This document shows, in pieces, positions 26,101 through 38,199 of a stretch of DNA of 64,000 bases. Both the position numbers and the translations under genes were made by a program. The notes below the pieces were generated by a model that saw only the letters and a program-made list of their open reading frames with translations, was not told where the DNA came from and did no database searches. Origin of the DNA: Chrysomallon squamiferum (taxonomy: Eukaryota; Mollusca; Gastropoda; Neomphalida; Peltospiridae); contig CM022669.1 in the NCBI GenBank assembly GCA_012295275.1, positions 17,092,672 to 17,156,671 on the forward strand, read 5' to 3'. Each line of letters opens with the position of its first letter. Positions within the stretch are counted from its first letter, which is position 1.

Positions 26101-27986
26101 TATCCAGTTTCAGCAATATTTGTACCATCAGAGCCATGCTAAAATATAAAAAAAATTTAAATTTTTTTTTAAACTTTACTGTAAAATAAATAGTGGTATC
26201 AAAATAACGATTTGCAGTATTACAAACAACATTTGTAGAATGCAGTATTTCAAATGTAACTCTTTTCTTATTATTATACAAGATGTGGTGAATTATATTC
26301 ACTGAAAGCTAATTTTCATACAGTGTAAATACATACATAAATTCTTGGGTAATAATCAGATATTTAATTAAAAAATTACATGATACCTCAGGAATTGTAA
26401 TAAAAAATATATTTTTTAAAATGACAAAATGTTTATGTAATATAAATTGTAATATAAATTGAATTGAATGCTGTGAGTATTTCTGTTTCAGATTCATTTT
26501 CTAAACTGCTATTAAATTTAGATTTTTAGGATATATTCAAGGCAGTACATACCATTCAATGTCATCTGACTGGTGCAGTGTTCTGAGTGCTGCATCATAA
26601 TTCTGAAATTAACAATATCAGCATTATTAGATACTAATAAAATCATAACACTAGAAAAATGTAGACTGAGAAAAAAAGAAAAAGAAAAAAAAAGAAGATT
26701 TTTAAGAAACTTTAATTACCTACTATCTAATAATACGATGGTTTACAAAAGATGTCATTTAAACAACAAACCTGTTCATGGAAATATATAGAAGCTGCCA
26801 TCAGTAGAAAAGTACTGTTAGTCAGATCAACACTTGCACTGATTTTGCTGTCCAAATCTTTCACCACGGCATCTCTGAAAGGACAGAAAAAAGTAAGAAA
26901 ATAAAAATGCTGACAAATCAATGGTGAAAAATTTTAATACTGAATATTCTTCAAAGAATGATCTCTATGGTTTGTATTTAAATTAATATCTGAAGATTAT
27001 ACACTTACAGAAATAAAAGATTTACCTGAAAATTAAATTACTAGTTTTAGCTTACATGAACAACTCATCCTTGAAAAAAAAAAAACAGTTTTTATTTATC
27101 TGTGATTTCATTGTAAAATCACAATACCACATTGCAGATTTTCAAGACATTTTAGAAATGTTTTGCCTATATAATATCATAAATATGATGTATATAATTA
27201 TAAATTTTGCTATGTCTTTTGCTAATTTTAAATTAATCATTTATAAATTCTGTTAAAATTGGTATTTTCAAATTACCTTCTACTTTCACTGGACATGTAA
27301 TCAGCAAACATTCGAACTGCCTGGAGATCTGCTGTATGTGAGGACTTGATTTCATCCAAAACAACTCCATATTTTCTCTGTGCTATATATGCTCTGTACA
27401 GAATTACATCCCTCTGGTTTTTCAAGTCTGGGTTTGTTGTCTGAAATCATGGAATGTTTTAAAAACTGATTATTAATATTATACAGTTCCTAACAACTGT
27501 TTTAGGTAAAATATTTAACTGAAATTGTGAACATGTACGCTCTGCTGTATGTTACATAGAGCTGTATCGCATAATATTAAAATATTCACTTTTGACAAGT
27601 TTTGTTTTAAATGATTAATTTGTAGCGACCTGAAATTAAATAATCAGCATGATATTCGTGACTGCATTAAATACTTTTGTGAAAAAAAAATAATGTTACG
27701 TACGTTTAATGTAATGCGTATAACATCATAAATATATGTTTTAATTTGAGTAAACCTTAAGGCATAGTAAAAAAAGTTTCAGTTTGTTTAGTATAATTTT
27801 GACAAATCAATCGATCATTCCATTTACAACTATAAGGATACCTTTATCAGATAAAGTATTAAGGATATTGAAATTAGATTTATATACCTTAAGCTTTTGT
27901 GCTTCATTTATACAGTGTTGATAATTTCCGATGTATAAAGCTGTTCTAATATCAAAAAGTTCATCTGTATCACCTTGTCCAGCCAT
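23028..27986 (-). CDS. COPE: Coatomer subunit epsilon (epsilon-COP), complete, ten exons
   Basis: Epsilon-COP is the alpha-solenoid (TPR-like) subunit that pairs with alpha-COP in the B-subcomplex of the COPI coat, which drives Golgi-to-ER and intra-Golgi vesicle traffic. Coding exons on the minus strand: 27986-27888, 27440-27277, 26874-26772, 26602-26553, 26138-26085, 25338-25257, 24776-24621, 23980-23912, 23514-23440 and 23081-23028. All have GT-AG borders and all phases join. Together they give 906 nt, or 301 aa plus TAA; the human protein has 308. Recognisable family segments are [16 protein letters not shown] near the N-terminus, QAVRMFADY in exon 2, [10 protein letters not shown] in exon 3, [13 protein letters not shown] in exon 5, [13 protein letters not shown] in exon 7 and SHRSHPFVK in exon 9. 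The ATG at 27986 gives the family's normal N-terminus. Intron 4 contains a dispersed repeat also found at about 30.5 kb. The gene appears intact and single-copy here. The identification is firm. Confidence 0.97.
23122..23157. repeat. (CA)n microsatellite in COPE intron 9
   Basis: CA repeats lying between COPE exon 9 (23440) and exon 10 (23081). Confidence 0.93.
26178..26405 (+). repeat. Dispersed repeat copy A, inside COPE intron 4
   Basis: ACTGTAAAATAAATAGTGG through GGAATTGTAATAAAA, about 228 bases, is repeated in the same orientation at 30417-30661 with roughly 90% identity by eye outside one insertion. It carries no coding sequence. The sharp ends suggest a transposable element or a local duplication. 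Confidence 0.8.
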
Positions 27987-28070
27987 TTTTGTTGATAAAC
28001 TTGACACGCATGCGTCGCCAACGTGGAGCAACTCTAAGGGATGGGAGATAATCCAAACGACAGTTACCTA
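27987..28070 (-). promoter_or_regulatory. COPE 5' leader with NRF-1-like palindrome and an upstream ATG
   Basis: Just upstream of the COPE start is the perfect palindrome ACGCATGCGT (28006-28015), which resembles the core of NRF-1 sites common in housekeeping promoters. On the minus strand it contains an ATG (28011-28009) that opens a short frame of 13 codons in a different frame, overlapping the COPE start. If transcription begins further upstream, this would be an overlapping uORF. The local G+C rise fits a promoter-proximal region, but no start site is proven. Confidence 0.4.
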
Positions 28071-28679
28071 CCATTAACATATAACGTACATAATTTTGAC
28101 TTTTGTTTATTAACAGTGTAAAAACAGATTTAAAAATAATTAATTTAGTGACGTCGTAATAAATTTTAAGTTTTATTTTTATCTTTATGTGATCTTGTCT
28201 AATAATAATATTACTGAAACAACATAAAATAATAGTATTAATAGTTTTCATTATATAACATTATTACTTCTGCGACGGATATTTATATTATGTACAGCGC
28301 CTTATGGAGGATGTAAGAATCGAAAAACCAATAACAAAAAATAAGGAATATGAAAATATCATTTATTTGATTATTTTTTAAAATATATGCTGTTTCTTTT
28401 ATATATATATTTGCAACGATTGTCAGACCGTTCCTTGGAGAAGACCTTTTCAATCGACTAAACTTTTAAAATACAAAATATATATATATTATTAACAAGA
28501 TGTAATGTTATATTTCTATGAAGAAACACATTGTTGATCAGCACATCATTATATTATAGACAACATATATTAATACATTTTTTCCCCCTTCTATATTATT
28601 TTTGATACAGATTGGGGGAATGACAGTTTCTTTTGACAGGAAACTGTTCAGAACGTAAATCTTTAAATCTACTGGAGGA

Positions 28680-30352
28680 ATTTAGGAAGTAAGAATAATT
28701 TCCGGTTTGAATTCTGTAACAGTTGAATAATAAAGTTTCTTTAATTTAAATGAGCCACGTAGGTAAGTAATGTATAATTATGGTTGTACCTTTTTGCACG
28801 GTACAATGTTAAATGACTAAATCATCAGTAAATATATATTTTATATTTAAACGTTATTAAATTATTTTCAGATAAGTCTAAACTAAGGATATCATCGTGT
28901 TCGTAAGTCCGGAACTATGTCAGTGTCACAAAAATAAACAATCACAATGTCAGTAGATGCTAGATTATCGATAGATAGTACGACAGTAGGCACTTTCATA
29001 AAATTAAATTGAAGATACGTGACAAAGTTGTGCTTTTCGCCATATATGAGTTCACAGTATCCTACTAGCGTTTTTATCCAACTAACATGCATCGTCACCA
29101 GAACTAGTGTTGACGTTGTGGTTCATCCTTTTAAAACATTTTACGGAATAATAATCTTTTTTACAATTTCTCAATAATTTCGGTTTTGAATATCTTCTTT
29201 TGCTATTCTAGAAGTATAATACCTTCACCAAATCATCCAGACACATAAATAAATATTTAAATAAATAAATAAATAAATAAAGATAATTAGATATGAGCAC
29301 TCTTTTCACTTCTAAAATTAGTTTTTCATGTAGATCAGATTTTAATTTCTTCCAATGAACATAATATCATGAAAATTTGATTAGAGATATTTCACTTTCT
29401 AAACAAAGTATGAGAATGTAATGATTTCAGTAACAGTATGAGTATTAGTCTAAATAAAGCTTGAAACAACAGACCAAAATTGCTGAAATTTTCAAAACAT
29501 AAAATTGCTTTTAAATTTAAGGCATTATTGTCCATGTTATTCACTTATTATCGTAAATTTGGTATATTATTATTATCATTATTTATTTATTTTTTATTTT
29601 ATTTATTTTTTATTTTTTACATGCTGATTCAGAAATAATTTTAATTTGGGGATGTTTATTTATTTTATTTATGTTAATATTGTTATTATTTATTATTATT
29701 ATTATTTATTCATATGGAAATAGCATAGTTTGTACAATCACATAAAACTGAAATTATGATTATAGATACCTGTTAGAAACAGTATACACATTTTAAGTGA
29801 GCCATATATATGTTTCCAAAAATAGATCATTGCCTTAGACTTGATAGTCTTGTTTTGGTTAAAAAGATTTTTAGAAAATCTTCACCTTTGACATCAACTA
29901 TTGTGATAGCATGTTTGTGTCATCATTAAGAAATGGTTTGATTTGAAAAAAGATTTAAAAGCTGAAGTGGCTTTGAACAGTTTTATATAACCTTTTTATA
30001 TCTGTTATTCTGTACTAGCAATAAAATAAAAATGATAAAATATTTAGTAAAACCTGTTAACAAGGAGTAGAGTTAAACTGCAAGATTAACGAGTGTATGG
30101 AATAATAATAATAATTAAAAAAGATGTGTTATTTTCTAGACCATACATTATGACATCAAATTCAATATATATATATATATTAGTCAACTTACTGTTTGAT
30201 GTTCTAAAAAATGACTTAAGTATTAAGTAATCCTGCAGTCAGATCTGTGACTACACAGCAGAACGTTTACTGAATATTTTGCAATATTTATCATTTCCAT
30301 ACTAATTCAATAAATCTACACTAATTCTGGCTAGTCAAAGAACTAACTCCTA

Positions 30353-30383
<31 letters not shown>

Positions 30384-30767
30384 TCGAGGCAAATAAGACA
30401 AAATTCACACAACTGTACTGTAAAATAAATAGTGGTATCAAAATAACAATTTGCAGTATTTCAAACAATATTTGTAGAATGCAGTATTTTAAATATAACT
30501 CTTTTCTTATTATCATACAAAATGTGGTGAATTATATTCACTGATAAGCTAATTTTCATACAAAGTGTACACACACATAAATACATACATCCATAAATTC
30601 TTGAGTAATAATCAGATATTTAATTAAAAAATGACATGATACCACTGGAATTGTAATAAAATTATTTAATAGTTTAATTGTGTTAATAATATAATAATAT
30701 TATTATTAATTATATCTTATCTTTTATTACAGGTTTATTAATGTGGAATACAGAAAAGCAATATAAT
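28680..30767 (+). other. Candidate noncoding 5' exons of the GT32-like gene
   Basis: Two splice-like signals lie between COPE and the glycosyltransferase. A strong donor, GTAG|GTAAGT, is at 28761/28762 after a possible first exon starting near 28680. A 35-nt segment at 30733-30767 is bounded by TTTTATTACAG and GTAAGT. Joined to the acceptor at 32901 they could form a spliced 5' UTR. A short frame starting at the ATG at 28750 stays open through the 35-nt exon and stops soon after the third junction, so it would be a uORF. This is inferred from splice signals only. Confidence 0.25.
30417..30661 (+). repeat. Dispersed repeat copy B
   Basis: Partner of the COPE intron 4 repeat, with an extra ACACACATAAATACATACAT-type insertion of about 20 bases. 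Confidence 0.8.
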
Positions 30768-32240
30768 GTAAGTTTTCTATTCATAAATGATTTGTTGCAT
30801 CATTCTGTCAATTCTAGCAACTACATCTTACCAAAGATGTCGGAACATTATGTCCTGTCTTTGTAAAATTATTTATATATATAAATTTTGTTACTAACTG
30901 GTAAATTCATAGTCTACAAAACCAATATAGAAATGATCTCAAATTATTTTTTGTATTAAAATATTCATCCATTTATTCTGTAAATGAAAATATTCGAGTA
31001 ACTAATACTAGTTACATGTTAATCTTTAATTTTACTTTCTATTGTTTTGCATGCATCAAGAAATGATGTGATTATTTGGTATTGTTTTCTATTTACTTTG
31101 CACATAGGTTATCGTATTGTGATTTCACACAGGTGAAGGTTGGAGGCTCAGTTTTCCTAAGAAAATGTATATATACACTTTAAGATCTTTTTTCTCATAT
31201 TAATTTCTTGCATTTTGTTTCTTTTTTTTTGTAGTGGTGTGTTGCATGTGTGTGGGCTTTTTATTATTATTTTTTTTTTTTTGCTTTGTGATAAACAAAT
31301 CTAATTTCTAATTACATATAAAGAATTCGCTTCAGTTAATTGCTTGTAAATGTTTGTTTAGCTTTTAATGTGTACCTGTGGACAATATGAATAAACAGAC
31401 TAATAAAATTCTTTATGCTATCAAGATATTATTTTAATTATTTTGGGAGGCATACCATCACTTTTAACAAAGTATGTTGACAAAATAATGCTATTAAAAA
31501 AACATATGAATCCCACCCTTTTTAAATTTTTATAGCTGGAATGGTCGTGTCTTTGTTTATATGAAAGAACTGATAACTGAAACTTCAGAGCATATAATCC
31601 ATTCTGTAACAATGAAATCATAATTACTGAAAAATGGCAAAGACCTGATGTTTTTACACTGTATTCTTTGTTATTATACTTTCTTATTAATTAAAACTGG
31701 ACATCAGAAACTAATCAAATATAACTTGAAACAATGGAGAATAATTTTAGACTACTTCTTTGTTTCTCCCTACATACACTTTAAAAACATGCTGACATTT
31801 TATAGCACTGAGACCTTAATTAGATATTAGTAAGTGCACTTATTTTATTTCTACATTGGCTACTTATTATTACAATAAATGAATCCTAATTATTAACATG
31901 ATCAGTAGTGACCCTTTTCCTTTATTATTGCTGATAATAACTATAATAATAATAAAAAAATAAATAATAATAGTATGGGTTAAAGGGTGAAAAACAGGCA
32001 CCCGTCTGGCACCCAAGATGCAAATAGTTGACAAAGATTTCTTTTTAATTATTATTTTATTTATTTAATTTTTACTTTTATTATTATTTTATTTTATTTT
32101 TTTTGTAAATTGAAACATCTGAGCAAGCAGCCATCAATTAATGAACATTATTTAATATACAGCCTGTCAGAAATTATGCTGGACGGGTATGTTCATCACT
32201 GGTATAGTTACAGAGCTTATTTTACACATTGTGGTTAGAT

Positions 32241-32254
32241 ATAATAATAATAAT

Positions 32255-32297
<43 letters not shown>

Positions 32298-32298
32298 T

Positions 32299-32365
<67 letters not shown>
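32241..32365. repeat. (TAA)n microsatellite upstream of the GT32-like gene
   Basis: About 125 bases of ATA repeats broken by a few AATT interruptions. Confidence 0.95.
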
Positions 32366-32921
32366 CTGAATTGCCTGCCAGAGAGATATAGTTACTAATT
32401 GTTTAATAGAAGTATTATTTTAATAAAGAGTGTCATTAAAATAGTTTTTCTAGCTTGTTAGCAACTGTTTTTGTTTTTCATACCTGTCTTAGTTTGGTTG
32501 ATTAGCTTACCTTTCAAGACATGATTTTTATAATTTTATATGTAGTTATCATTTGTAAAATGAATTAAACACTAAAATTTACCTTTATGGCCATTATGTT
32601 TTTTAAATTTTTTTATATATACTAATATGGCTATCATTTGTGAAATGATTAAACACTACCTATATGAAAATGAACAAGTTAATTTGGATTTTAGAGTTTT
32701 TGTTTAATTATTAATTCATACAAATTTCTGTGTGTCAGTATTTATAGTGATCTTTTCTACGTTCATGTCAATCATAATATATGAGTATTTTACACGATGT
32801 AAAATTAATTTTGTAATTTATGTTCTTCAGACTTACTTATTGTAAATGTAATAATGATAACACAAGATTATATAACAACAGCAATACAGTTTCTTTTGCA
32901 GCATTACAGTTCTGTATCAAG

Positions 32922-33992
32922 ATGATACCAAACCTTTTTGCTGGCACTCCATCCAAACGAAAATCACGGTTTAAGATCCTTGCCTTCGCCATTGTCTTAA
33001 TAATAGCTCTTCATTTTCTCATCAATTTCGAGCAAATTCGAGAACACGGCAACTTTGCAGACCTGCCCATACCAATTGATCCCAACTTTGTTCCTTTGGG
33101 GATTTCTGAAATTGAAGAATTCCCATTCACGGGTGAAGTGAAAGTCCCAAAGATCATTCATCAGACTTGGAAAGACACTCACATTCCTCGTAAATTTGAG
33201 AAGTGGATAAAAACTTGGACAACTAACCATCCGGACTGGGAGTACATTCTGTGGACAGATGATAGTGCACGCCAGCTCATCGCAGACAAGTATCCGTATT
33301 TTCTAAAAATTTACAATGGCTATCAGGAAAACATTCGTAGGGCAGATGCTCTTCGCTATTTTGTTCTGTATGAATACGGCGGAGTTTACGCTGACATGGA
33401 CGTCGAAAGTTTGAAGTCCTTAATTCCCATATCGTATAAATATTCTTGTTATCTTGGTCAGGAACCTTATGAACATCCAATATTAGATGGTAATTTTGAA
33501 GAACTGGTAATCAATGCACTGATTGGCTGTCGCAAAGGTCATCCGTTCATGAAAATGATGATAGACTATCTTCCTCTATTTTCACATATGTGGAACGTCC
33601 TTGATAGCACTGGTCCTCATTTCATGACTTTCGTTTACAGACAGTACAAAAGCACAAACAATTTACCAGCCACCCACATAAATGGGACATTCTTGGCTCC
33701 AGCAGAGTATTTTTTCCCCACGATTGATCCCGTTAAACATTTTTCAATGCACTCGCTGTGCGGGCGTTTTCAACAGCTTTCTGACATCCAGAAACGAGCG
33801 TGTATGCAGTTAAAGCTGAAAGGAGTCAAATACTCGGACAAGTTTGCCTTCACTACCCATCACTGGGTCCACACTTACATAGACTTTCGTCTCAAAGGTC
33901 CCATCGATATTCAGTACATTGTGAGACGTGTTCAAATCTACAAACATAAGGTCGGTTTGCAGGAAATTAGTCCTTTAAGAGAAATCTATTAA
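32922..33992 (+). CDS. DXD-motif glycosyltransferase, type II membrane protein (GT32 / Gly_transf_sug family)
   Basis: This is a single-exon 356-aa open frame. It belongs to the sugar-binding-DXD glycosyltransferase family, which includes fungal mannosyl-inositol-phosphoceramide synthases (SUR1/CSH1), OCH1 and animal alpha-1,4-Gal/GlcNAc transferases; these use a nucleotide sugar in the Golgi lumen. A short basic cytosolic tail (about 1-17) is followed by one membrane anchor (18-36) and a stem. The catalytic region starts with PKIIHQTWKD (76-85). It then has ILWTDD (109-114), the helix RRADALRYFVLYEYGG (139-154) and the metal-binding YADMDVE (156-162) with DXD at 158-160, plus a late TTHHW (311-315). 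One N-glycosylation sequon lies at N254. An in-frame upstream ATG (32820) exists, but TTTTGCAG at 32894-32901 looks like a 3' splice site, so the ATG at 32922, just before the membrane anchor, is preferred. The 5' UTR is then spliced from upstream. Donor and acceptor sugars cannot be read from sequence. Confidence 0.86.
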   Translation: MIPNLFAGTPSKRKSRFKILAFAIVLIIALHFLINFEQIREHGNFADLPIPIDPNFVPLGISEIEEFPFTGEVKVPKIIHQTWKDTHIPRKFEKWIKTWTTNHPDWEYILWTDDSARQLIADKYPYFLKIYNGYQENIRRADALRYFVLYEYGGVYADMDVESLKSLIPISYKYSCYLGQEPYEHPILDGNFEELVINALIGCRKGHPFMKMMIDYLPLFSHMWNVLDSTGPHFMTFVYRQYKSTNNLPATHINGTFLAPAEYFFPTIDPVKHFSMHSLCGRFQQLSDIQKRACMQLKLKGVKYSDKFAFTTHHWVHTYIDFRLKGPIDIQYIVRRVQIYKHKVGLQEISPLREIY

Positions 33993-34010
33993 TTGTATTT
34001 ACATTATAGT

Positions 34011-34059
<49 letters not shown>

Positions 34060-34493
34060 AAATTATTTAAATGATAACAAAGCCATTTTGTGTATATAAC
34101 TGTCTATGATATATTTATTTTATATTTTATTTTTTTTGTGCTTTTTAAAGACTATATATTAAAATCTTGTTTTCTGACATAAACAAGTCACGGTACTTTA
34201 CAACTGTTATCCATCTGGGCACAATATCATATGGTTTGACTTTTTAAAATATTTTAATTTTTCTAAAAGGTATTTTGACAATGAGGTGTATTTTTATTAA
34301 ATATCAGATATTTTTAACAGAAATACTTGTTTCGTGTGGGAAAAAACAGTATCATACTGTTAGTTTGTCATAATTATAAGTAATTGCTAATCTCAAATTT
34401 AAATTACAGTTACTGTTTAAATCAAATGTAATTGCACAGTGAAGTTTAACATCCATAAATTAATACATTTCTAAATTTAGAAAAAATAAGGCT

Positions 34494-34854
34494 AATAAAG
34501 AAATGAGAATTAAAATATATATATAGTAATAATTTTCAATGACATTTGTAAAAGGTGGATTTCAAACAGTGCATTACTGTATTACATTTGACAGACAGCA
34601 TGTTTCTGCAAGAGAACAAAATATCTTATGGGATGTCTGGCAGTCAGACAAGTGCATTTAGGTCACTCAAAATAGTAGCAATATAAACGTCACAGTGTCT
34701 GCAACCCCCCCCCAAAAAACCTTTCAGACTATGCAAATTTTACAAGTGCATTTAGGTCACTCAAACTAGCAGCAATATAAACCTCATTAATTGATTGTAT
34801 AAATTGTTTATATTGCATAAACATTCATAATGCTGCCTTACATTTTGTAATAAA
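34494..34854 (+). terminator. Candidate polyadenylation signals of the GT32-like gene
   Basis: AATAAA occurs at 34494-34499 and again at 34849-34854, about 500 and 860 nt after the stop codon. Either could end the transcript. The 45-bp direct repeat at 34648 and 34742 lies between them. Confidence 0.25.
34648..34786 (+). repeat. 45-bp direct repeat, 94 bp apart
   Basis: ACAAGTGCATTTAGGTCACT starts at 34648 and again at 34742. The 45-base copies differ at about three positions and lie in the probable 3' UTR of the GT32-like gene. Confidence 0.8.
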
Positions 34855-35269
34855 CGCAGATTAAAACTGTTGAGTAGTATTTAATATAATAAACCTATTT
34901 TACGACACTTAAAGTAATACATATTTTGTTTATATAATAAACATTTATGGTATGTAAATCACTGGTCATCTATTATCCATTTGTGCCCATCCATAAGGCC
35001 TCTAAAATGTTCTAAATAATCATGTGATGTTATTGTCCTGTATCTGTACTGATTACTTCAAAAATTAATTAACATGGTATTTTATACCTACAAATGAATG
35101 AATATTAAAGAGAACAATTCAAATTATTAAACAATTTTACGAGTACAAATAATTCTGAATTTTTAAATATTTCATTTAATTATTTATTACTGTCATTTAT
35201 AAATTAAATGAAATTAACATACATATAATGTGAAATGATTTCATGTGTTTATTTTGATAAACATTACAA

Positions 35270-37000
35270 TAATAATCGATATGAAAGAACATGAATAAAC
35301 ACAAAAATATAAAAAATTAAATAATCATATCGTGAAGGAATAGTAAATAACAAAAAGATGAAGAAGAGATGGGGAAACCCAGAAGAATGAGAAGAAAGGT
35401 AAAAAAAAAAACCACAGAAAAGAATGAAAAAACCACAAGAAGAATGGTAAGTAAATAAGAAAGGAGTGTGGAAATAAATAAAAAATAAAAATAAGCAAAT
35501 AATAATCAAATAACTATGAAATAAAGAATACATATGAAGAATAAGGAAAAAACAACAGGCAAGAGGGCAGAAAAAACAAGAAAAATAAATAAATTGAATA
35601 CACAAGAAAAGAAAAATGATAATCTTGAAAAAAATAATAATCACATAAGATAAAGCATTCATTTGAAGAAACAAGAAGACAAGACTAAGAAGAAAGGTAT
35701 TTTAACAGCATATATGCTAATGTGTGAGTGTTAAAAAAAAAAACAAAAAAAAAAACATAAGAAAGATGCAAATGAAGAAGCAAGAAGACAGAAGAAAAAG
35801 GAAAAACATGAATGGTAAGTAATTTGAAATAATAAAATGCACACTTCCATCACTAGTAATAAATAAAAAAAATAAAAAAATAAATAACAATCATAAGAAA
35901 TAACAAATAACTTAACAAAGAAGAATAAGAAAAAGGAATAAAAAAAACCAAGAAGATAGAAGAGTAAGAAAAAAAAAGAAAAGAAAAGTAAGTTAAAACT
36001 ATGAATTTAGACAACAATAATAAATAGTTAAGTAATAAATGAATTTACACACAAATAAATAAATAAGTAATAAATTATCATAACTGATGTAAGATAAAGA
36101 TGCATATGAAGAAAATGATGAAACAAAAAGAGTTAAGTAATTTGAAGCAGTAACAATATATATATAAAATTTTCAAAATTTAATAATAGAAGAAACAAGA
36201 AGAATTCCTTGGTGGTTGAAACAAAGAACATAAAATATAATAATAAAACACTAACATAATAATCACATGATATTAGAAGACTGAAAACTAACAAGAAACA
36301 ACAACACAGAATAAGAAGAAGAAACAGAAAGACACATGAGAGGGAAGATGCAAAAAGAAAGAAGAATAAGATTATACAAATTACAATAATAATTTTTTTT
36401 TTTTTTTTTTTTTTTGTAATCAAATAACTATAAGATAAACATTTGAAGAAACAAGAAGACAGAAGAATTAAATGACCAACAACAAAATAAAAAATAAATA
36501 AAAATAGTAATTGTTTCAATTCATTCTGAGATCATAATTATTTAAAAATAAATAAATAAATAAAGATATGCTTAAAAGCAATGTTAGGAACATTATTGAA
36601 ACTAGACATCCAAAATATTACACCAAATCTGTATAAGTTCAGTTTAGCCTAAATTAGTGAACCAAATGTCCATAATGTTTAAGGATTCTGTCACTACAGA
36701 ATAATAAGCAAGTGTTTTAGAATATTGTATCTTGAGGTCACTGGCTGGCACCTTTTAAAAATGTCTTGAAAATAAATTATCACTTCCCCCCATTCTCTAG
36801 GAACTACGGATTTAATTTTAATTTTTCGTAATTTCTTTTTCATTAATAATAAAAAAATAAAAAAATAGAAAGAAAACATTGAAAGAAAAAAGAAAAGAGT
36901 ATGACAAAGAAAAAAGAAAAAGAGTATGACAAAGAAAAAAGTAATAACAAAATAGAAAAAATAATAATAAAAAGAAAAAAGAAAAGACAAATGGATGAAA
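35270..37000. other. Purine-rich low-complexity region
   Basis: About 1.7 kb dominated by AAGAA/GAAAA motifs and AT-rich filler on the plus strand. The long frames on the minus strand encode only Phe/Leu/Ile-rich tracts and start and stop without gene-like structure. No gene is supported here. Confidence 0.6.
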
Positions 37001-37439
37001 CAAGGTAGCTGTCGCTGTTAGATTATACTCAATGTTTTATTTACAAAAGGACATGACATAATTATAATAATTGAGTCTTGGGTAGCTGTTGATACATTAA
37101 TTTACTTTTGACTAAGACTTTCTTAATAATAATAATAATAAAATAATACACAAATGCCGACGCGATTCTTTGAAACAATAGTTTGCATCTATATTCTAAA
37201 TTTAGAAATCATTATTAATTTATTGTAATAAAAAAATAAAAAAATTGTTTGAATATATACTTATATAAATGTTTTATTTGCAGGAAATTAGATATTCAGG
37301 AAAATTGACCATGATTTAAGCTTCTAACAATATACCAGACATTAAATTATAACTGCTAATTTTTGTTGTCATCGCTAAAAACTAAAATATAACACTACTG
37401 TTTAGCTATTAGTATTAACAATAATTATTTATTGATGTA

Positions 37440-37760
37440 ACCAACAACGCTCGTTTTATACTTCGTATATTTTCGTTCATTTCCGTTATGTTTAGGAACG
37501 CAACGGAAACAGCCTATCTTCTGGTGCAACAAGTAAACTAGAAAATTAATAGCCACGCTGTCATGTATGTTTAAGCAGCGAAGTAAGTGCATTTAAAGAA
37601 TTACTAGAAACTGTAAGTAATGTTTACTTTTTCAGTACATTAGTTCATTTACTGTCATTCGTATTTTTGCGATTCATTTTCTGTCAAAATGTCGCAGGAC
37701 AAATTTAGTGTCCGATTTAACTTGTGAGACTGGTGGTCCGTTACCAATGCGTTCGGAAAC
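37440..37760 (+). promoter_or_regulatory. Possible distal promoter or noncoding exon (weak)
   Basis: This is an island of more complex, less AT-rich sequence between long low-complexity tracts. It has donor-like GTAAGT strings at 37583 and 37613. The UGCG-like gene needs an upstream noncoding exon, and this is one place it could start, 16 kb away. There is no direct evidence linking the two. Confidence 0.15.
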
Positions 37761-37964
37761 ATTTTAGGTCGTTCATGTTAGTGTGCAAGAATGTATAACG
37801 CTGCTACTGAATTTCAAAGTATTAACATTTATTAAGACAAACTTATGACATATGACAATTTTTATGGGTTTGATAAATGGTATAAATTATAATAAGAAGT
37901 TTCATTATTATTATTTTTTTTTTTTTATTATTATTATTTTTATATATATATTTTTATTATTATT

Positions 37965-38126
37965 AATACATAAAAACATTCTGACATTTCAGAGCGTTGA
38001 ATTTTTATTTATATTTATTTATATTTTTGGTGGTTATTTGACAAATAATACATAACATTCTGACATTTCAGAGCGTTGAATCATTATTTATATTTATTTA
38101 TATTTTTGGTGATCATTTGACAAATA
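37965..38126 (+). repeat. Tandem duplication, 79-bp period
   Basis: ACATTCTGACATTTCAGAGC recurs 79 bases apart (ATTCTG at 37978 and 38057). Both copies continue through TATTTATATTTTTGGTG to TTTGACAAATA. Confidence 0.85.
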
Positions 38127-38199
38127 GTTGTTAAATTTAAAGATTTTAAATAATAATAATAATAATAATAAGCAGTAGTAGTAGTAGTAATTAAAAGAG

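Noticed and set aside
35264-37003. Hydrophobic minus-strand frames of 98-136 codons
   Set aside because: These are the same artefact of AAGAA-rich sequence; the hydrophobicity comes from TTT/CTT codons.
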